From an uncultured Eubacteriales bacterium (GTDB lineage: Bacteria > Bacillota > Clostridia > Oscillospirales > CAG-272): DNA of 5,108 nt. The position numbers and the translations under genes are program-made. Below, one piece after another: positions 1 through 4,593 of this stretch. The DNA lies in assembly GCA_934500855.1 (NCBI GenBank), contig CAKSUH010000132.1, forward strand, positions 1-5,108, read 5' to 3'. The notes under the pieces were generated by a model. It ran no database searches. It had not been told where the DNA came from and worked only from the letters and a program-made list of their open reading frames with translations. Each line of letters opens with the position of its first letter. Positions within the stretch are counted from its first letter, which is position 1.

Positions 1-76
1 CTTAACCTTCCGCGTGGATTGGATTCGCCTCTACCAGACCCCCGGCATGGGCGACCTGTTTGACGACAGAGCGTAA
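1..76 (+). CDS. C-terminal end of a probable family 16 glycoside hydrolase (partial)
   Basis: The plus frame is open from the window edge (first full codon at 2) to TAA at 74-76, leaving 24 residues. They contain FRVDWIRLYQ followed by a 12-residue tail ending DDRA. The pattern [hydrophobic]-VDW-[hydrophobic]-R-[hydrophobic]-YQ is the typical last beta strand of bacterial GH16 beta-glucanases and laminarinases, which cleave beta-1,3 or beta-1,3/1,4 glucans and are often secreted. The catalytic region lies outside the window, so neither the family nor the activity can be confirmed here. A strong hairpin terminator 60 bases downstream supports this being the true end of a transcription unit. 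Another jelly-roll carbohydrate-binding protein could end the same way. Confidence 0.5.
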   Translation, partial: LTFRVDWIRLYQTPGMGDLFDDRA

Positions 77-135
77 AAACCGCCGCAACCGAAACAGCGG
101 GAGCGCTCCCGTCTCACCAACGCAGACATTGACCA

Positions 136-177
136 AAAGACCGATGGACGATTCCCGGGAATCGTCCATCGGTCTTT
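136..177. terminator. Perfect 42-bp palindromic terminator
   Basis: Bases 136-156 are the exact reverse complement of 157-177, running from AAAGACCG at one end to CGGTCTTT at the other. In RNA the central CCCGGG would open into the loop. The plus-strand 3' side ends TCTTTCTC, a short pyrimidine-rich U tract. It lies 60 bp after the stop at 76 and before the next promoter, so it most likely ends the upstream gene. Its symmetry would let it act in either direction, but I see no minus-strand gene that needs it. Confidence 0.75.
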
Positions 178-314
178 CTCATCAAACAATCGTCTGCCGC
201 GATTCCGGTCCTGTACACCGCCATCAGCGCCCGAACGGCTGCGAAGGTTGCTCGTTTCTCGATTCTTCCCTGTCACCCTTCCGTATCGCGGGCAGGACAA
301 TTGAGCGGAACCGC

Positions 315-343
315 TTGCATTTGACCGCTTTTTGTGGTATAAT
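315..343 (+). promoter_or_regulatory. Sigma-A promoter with extended -10, for the VTT membrane protein
   Basis: TATAAT at 338-343 is a perfect -10 box and is preceded by TG at 335-336 (TGGTATAAT), the extended -10 form. The best-placed -35 at 17-bp spacing is TTGCAT (315-320), which matches only three bases of TTGACA; the extended -10 may compensate. Transcription would start near 350 and give a leader of about 107 nt before the ATG at 458. A short inverted repeat, AGCGG-AA-CCGCT (304-315), abuts the -35 and could be a binding site, but it is too short to call. Apart from the terminator, promoter and leader, I see nothing in the gap from 77 to 457. Confidence 0.7.
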
Positions 344-370
344 GGAAACAGGTAAAAAATCGGACGGGCT

Positions 371-405
371 GAAAGCAACCGCTTTCGGAGCAGGATTCCG
401 GTTGC
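371..405 (+). other. Foldable leader segment with two competing hairpins
   Basis: Within the predicted 5' leader of the VTT gene, GAAAGC (371-376) can pair with GCTTTC (381-386) around an AACC loop. Alternatively GCAACCG (375-381) can pair with CGGTTGC (399-405). The two stems share bases 375-376 and 381, so they exclude each other. No U tract follows, and neither arm covers the GAGAGG ribosome site at 443-448. I recognise no known riboswitch class, and chance pairing is possible. Confidence 0.2.
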
Positions 406-457
406 AGTCTCCGCACGGGGCGGATGCGATCCATGCAAGGATGAGAGGTACCGTATT

Positions 458-1144
458 ATGAAAAACAACAATCCGAAGGATACTCGGAGAAAACTATACA
501 AAATTGCGATTGTCTGCGTCTGGGCGGCGGTTCTGATCGTTCTGCTGATCAATCGGGAACGCTTTTCCGTTGACGAGGTGCTGCGCTATTCGCCTGCAAA
601 TCCCGTGCTTGCCGCGCTGACGATGCTGTTGCTCTTTGCGCTGAAGTCCCTGAGCATTTTTATCTACAGCGGGATTCTCTATGCCGCCAACGGGATCCTT
701 TTCCCGTTGCCGATTGCCATTTTTCTCAATATAATCGGCACCGCCGTGATGGTATCGGTCCCCTACTATATCGGGAAGCGGGGCGGGAAAGAACTGTCGC
801 AAAAAATGATGCGGCATTTTCCGAAAGCCGAATTGATAAAAGCCTTTCAGGACCGAAACGATTTTGCGGTAACGCTGATTGCAAGGCTGATCGGCTTGCC
901 GTGCGACATTGTAAGCCTGTATTTCGGCGCGTCTCAAACGAACTACCCCAAGTATCTTGCCGCCTGCATTCTGGGAATGCTCGCACCGATCATTACGCTC
1001 CCGATTATCGGAACAACCGCATCCGATATCGGTTCGCCGCAATTCATCATATCGGTCAGCGTTCACGCCTGCTGTACGGTCGGCTCCCTGACCGCCTGCG
1101 CCGTGGTAAAAGCAAAGCAACGCAAAAAGGAAAGCGAACGGTAA
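458..1144 (+). CDS. TVP38/TMEM64 family (VTT/DedA superfamily) integral membrane protein
   Basis: The product is a 228-residue polytopic membrane protein. A basic N-terminus (KDTRRK) precedes a first membrane segment at about 16-32. Further hydrophobic stretches lie at about 49-70, 80-105 (probably re-entrant), 136-158, 165-187 and 195-217, followed by a Lys/Arg-rich cytoplasmic tail (KAKQRKKESER). VTT-domain features are visible: G94, then PYYIGKRGG at 102-110, and ARLIGLP at 142-148 followed by D150, corresponding to the family's R-hydrophobic-P-x-x-D helix. G146 stands where a proline is common. Length fits the family (about 190-230). Related DedA and VTT proteins have been linked to lipid or undecaprenyl-phosphate flipping and membrane homeostasis; the substrate here is unknown. 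The ATG at 458 follows GAGAGG (443-448) at 9 nt. The gene appears monocistronic, between its own promoter and a terminator 40 bp downstream. Confidence 0.87.
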   Translation: MKNNNPKDTRRKLYKIAIVCVWAAVLIVLLINRERFSVDEVLRYSPANPVLAALTMLLLFALKSLSIFIYSGILYAANGILFPLPIAIFLNIIGTAVMVSVPYYIGKRGGKELSQKMMRHFPKAELIKAFQDRNDFAVTLIARLIGLPCDIVSLYFGASQTNYPKYLAACILGMLAPIITLPIIGTTASDIGSPQFIISVSVHACCTVGSLTACAVVKAKQRKKESER

Positions 1145-1183
1145 GCGCGCGGCGTTCTTTCGGCATCGAAGCGCGGCTCCCGC

Positions 1184-1225
1184 AAAAAGCAGTCGCAACG
1201 GAATCCTCCGTTGCGACTGCTTTTT
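1184..1225. terminator. Bidirectional terminator between convergent genes
   Basis: A perfect 19-bp stem pairs 1184-1202 with 1207-1225 around the four-base loop ATCC. It starts with AAAAA and ends with TTTTT, so both strands show a GC-rich stem followed by a U5 run. It lies 39 bp after the VTT stop at 1144 and 41 bp beyond the stop of the minus-strand mini-lipoprotein at 1267. It therefore fits as a shared terminator for two converging transcripts. Confidence 0.9.
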
Positions 1226-1266
1226 GGGCTTATTGGGGTTGTATGCTGTCCGAACCGAGCGCCGTT

Positions 1267-1395
1267 TCAGGCACCTGTCGGTCTTGCCGCGTCGGTCTTT
1301 GCGTCCGTCCCCGGGGTCAGCGGCGTCTCTTTCCCACACGCCGCAACAGTCAGAAGCAGCGCCGGCAGCAGGCAAAAGATTACACATTTTTTCAT
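1267..1395 (-). CDS. Miniature lipoprotein, 42 residues
   Basis: Reading the minus strand from ATG at 1395-1393 to TGA at 1269-1267 gives 42 residues. The start is MKK. A hydrophobic run (residues 4-19, rich in Leu, Val and Ala) ends in V17-A18-A19-C20, a good lipobox for signal peptidase II. Cleavage would leave a 23-residue lipid-anchored peptide, Cys then GKETPLTPG and a short Asp/Ala/Arg/Thr tail ending GA. An AGGAGG ribosome site lies 7 nt upstream, and a bidirectional terminator follows. An in-frame ATG two codons earlier (1401) sits one base from the Shine-Dalgarno and is unlikely. The family is not recognised. Similar tiny lipoproteins include enterobacterial entericidins and the pheromone precursors of enterococci, but no homology is claimed. 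It could instead be a truncated remnant of a larger lipoprotein, although intact start, stop and terminator argue for a functional gene. No clear promoter is visible just upstream. Confidence 0.75.
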   Translation of the reverse strand: MKKCVIFCLLPALLLTVAACGKETPLTPGTDAKTDAARPTGA

Positions 1396-1402
1396 AAACA
1401 TC

Positions 1403-1408
1403 CCTCCT
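1403..1408 (-). promoter_or_regulatory. Consensus Shine-Dalgarno of the mini-lipoprotein
   Basis: The minus strand reads AGGAGG here, a full match to the anti-Shine-Dalgarno core, with 7 nt (1396-1402) to the ATG at 1395. This fixes the start of the 42-codon gene and is the main evidence that so short a frame is translated. Confidence 0.8.
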
Positions 1409-1494
1409 GTTCGGTTGTAATATTTCTCCGCGTGCGCGGATCATATCCGTTATCGGGTTGTTCGGCTTCCCAATCCATTGCGCGGAGTTGCCTC

Positions 1495-1548
1495 AAAAAA
1501 AGACAGAAGCACCGCGTCCGCTCATGCGGATTGCGGCAGACTTCTGCC
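1495..1548 (-). terminator. Second hairpin with T7 tract, possible attenuator before the mini-lipoprotein
   Basis: On the minus strand GGCAGAAG (1548-1541) pairs with CTTCTGTC (1509-1502) through 8 bp including one G-U. Inside it, CCGC pairs with GCGG and TCCGC with GCGGA around an ATGA loop. Seven T follow at once (1501-1495), as in an intrinsic terminator. The left arm can also fold alone as GGCAG-AAGT-CTGCC (1548-1535), which would block the long stem. It lies after the large lipoprotein's own terminator and before the mini-lipoprotein. It could be a back-up terminator, the end of a very short RNA, or an attenuator. Confidence 0.6.
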
Positions 1549-1620
1549 TTTCCGATTATCGTTTTGGCGGCACGCCGAAAAAACGCCGACCGCATGGCTC
1601 CGAACGGGAGAAATGCGCGC

Positions 1621-1652
1621 AAAAAAGCCCGCCCGACTTTCGTCGGGCGGGC
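1621..1652 (-). terminator. Intrinsic terminator of the large lipoprotein gene
   Basis: On the minus strand an 11-bp all-matched GC-rich stem (GCCCGCCCGAC with GTCGGGCGGGC, 1652-1627) closes a GAAA tetraloop and is followed by six T (1626-1621). It begins 17 bp after the TGA at 1670. GAAA is a GNRA-type stabilising loop, and the stem and U tract are near ideal. The plus strand lacks a T run after the stem, so this terminator is directional. Confidence 0.93.
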
Positions 1653-1669
1653 GCTACTGCCTTCAACTT

Positions 1670-3769
1670 TCAGGGCTTAATCGGGCCTTCTGTATAGCTT
1701 CCCACAATGTAGACATAACCGCATTTTTTGCACTTGCGATGCACATAGGTCAACTCGCCATCCTTAACCGTTTTGATCGGCTCGGAGTCATACTCGTGCA
1801 GGCTGCCTTCATTCGCTCTGTATGCACCGGTTTCGGTGTCCAGATACAGACAAATGTCAAAGCCGGATTCGCGACGATTTCCACCGTCAAGGTCATTATA
1901 CCACTTCTCCAGTTCTCCCGGAGTCAGGTCGGTATTGCTCTCTGTCCACTTTGCGGTAATCTGCTTTTCGCGCCGATACTCCGCCCCGTACTCCACATTG
2001 ACCGCTCTGGTATTCTTGCAATCCGTCGAAGCAGACATGAACCGAAGCGTGTTCAGATCAACGGTCAGATCAACCTTTTGAGTCAAAGTAACGGTAACTT
2101 CTTTTTCGGCGATGTGTCTCCAATAAGTGCCGACCGTCACATAGTGCGCCGTCAGAATTCCGGTCTCCTTATCGTAGCTCACTTTCGAACCGAGATAATG
2201 GCGTTCAATATCCGCCTTGATGATCTCCGCAATCTTATCCCGATTGTCGGACAGAGACTTCAGAGACGCATTCACCTGTTCTTCGTATTTGGCGTAATCC
2301 ACCGTCGAAGTATACTTGTTCAGATACTGAATCTTGCCGGATATCTCAACCAGCTTATTCGTCCCGTCTCCGGACGGATCCGGAACGCTCACATTCAGTT
2401 CAATCGAAGCAGAGAGGATTTTGCCGAAGGCGTCTGCGGTGCAGGAAACAGAAACCGCGTCCTTGTACTGCTCCAGAATCGTCTTTACCGTGTTGTACAG
2501 AGCCGCTTCGCCCTCGCCTTCCCCTGCGGGAACATCGGTTTCGGGGATATCTTCTTTGGGCTTGTTTCCTTCATCCTTCTTAATCAGATCCTCAATCATC
2601 TCCCAGCAGGTCAGCTCTTTCATGGCGCTGAACACGGGGGTGATCTTTTTCTGCAGAGCCTTCAGCTCGTCGGCGGTGGGCACATTCTCGGTTCCGAGAA
2701 TCAGCTGTCCGACCGTGCTTCCAAGGAACTTTTCATCGCTGAATTTTTGCAGAACGGGAGTCATGGGAGTGTTCCCCTCCTCGTCCTCGGGCAGGAGCGT
2801 GTTGACCATCTTCAACAGCGCCACGAAATCAATGCCTTCCGCCTTGAAATCGGCAAGCACATCGGAAACCTTCTTTTCAAAGACGCCGTTCATATAGGTT
2901 TCCAGCTTTGCAAACTCGCCCGCACCGAGGATGGCGTCATACAGCTCGCTGACCTTCATGGTGTTGAGCTTCTCGTTCAGCGCAATCAGCTTATCAAAGG
3001 ACAGCGCAACGGTATAGCCGTTGTCGGTCTTGGTAAGTACAAAGAGCAGATCCGCAATTCTTGCGCAGACATCCTCCGAATCGGGGCGTGCCGCCGCAAT
3101 CGCTTTCAGCGCGGGGACCAATTGGTTCTTTGCAAATGCGGGAAGTTTCGGAAGAATTGCCGTCATGGCATCGGGAAGCGAGATCTCATCAAACATCTTC
3201 TCGAGCGAGATAGAAATCTCGCCGGTTTCTTCACGGCCGTTTACCAGTCCTCCTGCCGCAAGGCACAGCTTTCCGTCCTTAAGCGTTGCGGCGCCCTCAA
3301 CCGTGAAGTCCCCGCCGGTCCTATCCGTGACGGAGACCTTCATCCAGCCTTTTCCGACCAGCCCGTTGTCTTTTATTGCAACGGTCATTTCCGCCTTTTC
3401 GATTTTGACGGTCTCTTTCGCCGCCGTAACATTCAGGTTCTCAAAAAGCAGATTGAAGGATTCATCCTCCTCGGCGTTCAGCGCCGCGGTGAAGAAGCCG
3501 TTCGGGGTCATCCGTCTGCCGCAGTTTTCACAGACAAAATTGCCCTTGTGATTCTCGCAAGCCTCGGGGAATTCGGGTTTCTTTTCGGGTTCGGAAGAAC
3601 CTGAACCGTTGGGTCCGGTGGCATTGCCGCTTCCGGTTCCGGCGGCTTCGGTGGTTACGGTCTGGACTCCCGCGGGATCCTTACAGCTTGCCAGAGCGGT
3701 CATCAGCATCAGGCATGCAAGCAGGAGCGCCACGCAGGAAAGCCATGTGCGCATAGTCTTTCTTTTCAT
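1670..3769 (-). CDS. Large lipoprotein of unknown function with Cys/His pairs at both ends
   Basis: The 699-residue product starts MKRKTMR and has a hydrophobic segment (9-27) ending in the lipobox L26-A27-S28-C29, so it should be lipid-anchored outside the membrane. A Gly/Ser/Thr/Pro-rich linker (31-65) follows. Then come a Cys/His cluster (C71-x2-H74-x5-C80-x2-C83), a beta-rich stretch (about 92-190), a mainly helical region (about 200-397), an acidic linker (397-421, with GEGEGE), and a mixed region with beta segments (about 435-640). The end carries H658 and then H677-x2-C680-x2-C683-G, resembling the H...C-x2-CG ends of zinc-ribbon-like modules in clostridial surface proteins. The start at 3769 is preferred over an in-frame ATG 39 codons upstream because it has GGAGG at 9 nt and a signal peptide, and because the upstream ATG lies beyond the promoter. 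I recognise no enzyme family; a binding or envelope role is only a guess. It appears monocistronic. Confidence 0.9.
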   Translation of the reverse strand: MKRKTMRTWLSCVALLLACLMLMTALASCKDPAGVQTVTTEAAGTGSGNATGPNGSGSSEPEKKPEFPEACENHKGNFVCENCGRRMTPNGFFTAALNAEEDESFNLLFENLNVTAAKETVKIEKAEMTVAIKDNGLVGKGWMKVSVTDRTGGDFTVEGAATLKDGKLCLAAGGLVNGREETGEISISLEKMFDEISLPDAMTAILPKLPAFAKNQLVPALKAIAAARPDSEDVCARIADLLFVLTKTDNGYTVALSFDKLIALNEKLNTMKVSELYDAILGAGEFAKLETYMNGVFEKKVSDVLADFKAEGIDFVALLKMVNTLLPEDEEGNTPMTPVLQKFSDEKFLGSTVGQLILGTENVPTADELKALQKKITPVFSAMKELTCWEMIEDLIKKDEGNKPKEDIPETDVPAGEGEGEAALYNTVKTILEQYKDAVSVSCTADAFGKILSASIELNVSVPDPSGDGTNKLVEISGKIQYLNKYTSTVDYAKYEEQVNASLKSLSDNRDKIAEIIKADIERHYLGSKVSYDKETGILTAHYVTVGTYWRHIAEKEVTVTLTQKVDLTVDLNTLRFMSASTDCKNTRAVNVEYGAEYRREKQITAKWTESNTDLTPGELEKWYNDLDGGNRRESGFDICLYLDTETGAYRANEGSLHEYDSEPIKTVKDGELTYVHRKCKKCGYVYIVGSYTEGPIKP

Positions 3770-3778
3770 TTGAAAAAA

Positions 3779-3783
3779 CCTCC
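3779..3783 (-). promoter_or_regulatory. Shine-Dalgarno that decides the large lipoprotein start
   Basis: The minus strand reads GGAGG here, 9 nt before the ATG at 3769. It selects the MKRKTMR start directly before the signal peptide rather than the in-frame ATG at 3886, which has no comparable site and lies upstream of the -35 box. Confidence 0.8.
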
Positions 3784-3832
3784 GTAATATTTTACAGGAT
3801 TTCGAAGAGCCGATGTCTCCTGTATTACCATC

Positions 3833-3861
3833 AGTATAGCACATTTTGAGCTTCTTGTCAA
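3833..3861 (-). promoter_or_regulatory. Consensus sigma-A promoter of the large lipoprotein
   Basis: On the minus strand a perfect -35 TTGACA (3861-3856) is followed by 17 bp and the -10 TATACT (3838-3833). TGC directly before TATACT also gives an extended -10. Transcription would begin near 3826 and leave a leader of about 57 nt. So near-consensus a promoter predicts strong expression unless it is repressed. Confidence 0.87.
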
Positions 3862-3865
3862 GAAG
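3851..3865. promoter_or_regulatory. 15-bp perfect inverted repeat over the -35 box, candidate operator
   Basis: CTTCTTG (3851-3857) and CAAGAAG (3859-3865) are exact reverse complements around a single T. All six bases of the lipoprotein -35 box (3856-3861) fall inside. A dimeric regulator bound here would block RNA polymerase. The sequence does not resemble the CIRCE, Fur/PerR or Gram-positive LexA boxes I know, and no regulator gene is in the window. Confidence 0.4.
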
Positions 3866-3962
3866 TGCCGCTAAAAAATCCCTCAAAATTCGCCGCTCGG
3901 CGCTCTTTTTGTTCCATTAGGGGCGTTTTTGTAAACATAAAGTGAAAAATAATCGTTCCCCC

Positions 3963-3991
3963 TTGACGGTTTCTGTACGGCTCGGTATAAT
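3963..3991 (+). promoter_or_regulatory. Sigma-A promoter of the GNAT gene
   Basis: TTGACG (3963-3968) and TATAAT (3986-3991) are separated by exactly 17 bp, one mismatch from full consensus overall. An AT-rich stretch just upstream (about 3930-3954) could act as an UP element. The start point would be near 3998, giving a 40-nt leader. The promoter lies downstream of an in-frame ATG at 3942, which rules out that ATG as the gene start. It is divergent from the lipoprotein promoter, with about 100 bp between the two -35 boxes. Confidence 0.88.
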
Positions 3992-4037
3992 GGATACAGA
4001 TAGAAAGGAATACAGCAGACAAACGAAAGGAAGAATC

Positions 4038-4490
4038 ATGAACCAACCCTCCGTTACTTTCCGACACCTCGAAGCCCGTGACCGCGCGGAATTTCTTGCC
4101 ATGAGCGAGGAGTTCTACCACTCGGAAGCGGTTCTTCACACCGTTCCCTCCGAAAACCATGAGCGGGCTTTTGACGAACTGATGCGCTCCGATGTGTATC
4201 TGGAGTGCTATGTGATGGAATCGGACGGCAATGTCGTCGGCTACGCGCTCCTGACCAAAACCTACAGCCGTGAAGCGGGCGGACTGAATATCTGGGTAGA
4301 CGAGCTGTATCTGCGCCCCGCCTATCGCGGTCTCGGCGCGGGAACCGCGTTCTTCGCGTTTCTGGAATCCACGCATCCCGCGGCACGCTACCGTCTGGAA
4401 ACCGAACCGGAAAACGAGCGCGCGCAGAAGCTCTATCGCCGCATGGGTTATCGCTCCCTCCCCTATCTGCAAATGATCAAGGGAGAATAA
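4038..4490 (+). CDS. GNAT family N-acetyltransferase
   Basis: The 150-residue product is a single-domain GNAT, the usual length. These enzymes transfer an acetyl group from acetyl-CoA to an amine on a small molecule, peptide or protein. Visible features are an N-terminal strand VTFRHLEARD (6-15), the central strand VVGYALL (66-72), and motif A with the strand VDELYLRPAYR leading to R97-G98-L99-G100-A101-G102, the R-x-x-G-x-G loop that holds the CoA pyrophosphate. Motif B is ETEPEN (121-126), then A129, LY at 132-133 and MGY at 136-138. The substrate cannot be read from the sequence. The ATG at 4038 follows AAAGGAAG (4026-4033) and lies 40 nt after the predicted transcription start. The gene has its own promoter and terminator, so it is a single unit divergent from the large lipoprotein. 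Confidence 0.92.
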   Translation: MNQPSVTFRHLEARDRAEFLAMSEEFYHSEAVLHTVPSENHERAFDELMRSDVYLECYVMESDGNVVGYALLTKTYSREAGGLNIWVDELYLRPAYRGLGAGTAFFAFLESTHPAARYRLETEPENERAQKLYRRMGYRSLPYLQMIKGE

Positions 4491-4505
4491 AACAGGCGTT
4501 TCGCA

Positions 4506-4552
4506 AAAAACTCTCCGCCGCAGGACCCGGGGTCCTGCGGCGGAGAGTTTTT
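4506..4552. terminator. 47-bp bidirectional terminator between convergent genes
   Basis: Bases 4506-4528 are the exact reverse complement of 4530-4552 around a single central G, giving a 23-bp arm that opens in RNA to a CCCGGGG apex. It begins AAAAA and ends TTTTT; the minus strand extends to T6 (4505). It lies 15 bp after the GNAT stop and 41 bp beyond the stop of the minus-strand gene at 4594, so it should end both transcripts. Confidence 0.92.
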
Positions 4553-4593
4553 GAAGTTATCCGGATTTTTCAGCCGCACCCGAAACCGAGCGC

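Noticed and set aside
98..111. 14-bp palindrome CGGGAGCGCTCCCG after the GH16-like stop
   Set aside because: No T tract follows and the arms leave no room for a stable loop. The 136-177 hairpin is the clear terminator, and short GC palindromes are expected by chance in such DNA.
60..461. A 133-codon plus-strand frame between the GH16-like end and the VTT gene
   Set aside because: It passes through the 42-bp terminator palindrome and the VTT promoter, and its translation is low in hydrophobic residues with no recognisable domain. The minus-strand frame at 31-552 fails for similar reasons.
494..1444. A 316-codon minus-strand frame over the VTT gene and the mini-lipoprotein
   Set aside because: It is antisense to a clear membrane-protein gene, crosses the bidirectional terminator at 1184-1225, and overlaps the mini-lipoprotein in a different frame.
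1392..1622. Full 76-codon minus-strand frame upstream of the mini-lipoprotein
   Set aside because: Its ATG lies directly at the large lipoprotein's terminator with no ribosome site, and the frame runs through the second hairpin and T7 tract. Only the last 28 codons are kept, as a weak finding.
1478..3604. A 708-codon open frame on the plus strand, antisense to the large lipoprotein
   Set aside because: It is codon-aligned with the lipoprotein, so it stays open simply because that gene avoids TTA, CTA and TCA codons. It runs through the lipoprotein's terminator, lacks a ribosome site, and its product has no family features, while the minus frame has a promoter, Shine-Dalgarno, signal peptide and terminator.
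3890..3910. CGCC-GCTC-GGCG followed by CTCTTTTT on the plus strand, a terminator-like pattern
   Set aside because: The stem is only 4-5 bp and no plus-strand transcript arrives from upstream, since the lipoprotein is on the other strand. Probably chance in the divergent intergenic region.
3858..4472. A 204-codon minus-strand frame over the GNAT gene
   Set aside because: Antisense to the GNAT domain with no promoter or ribosome site. Its last 26 codons, from an ATG near 3935, also lack a Shine-Dalgarno and run into the lipoprotein -35 box.
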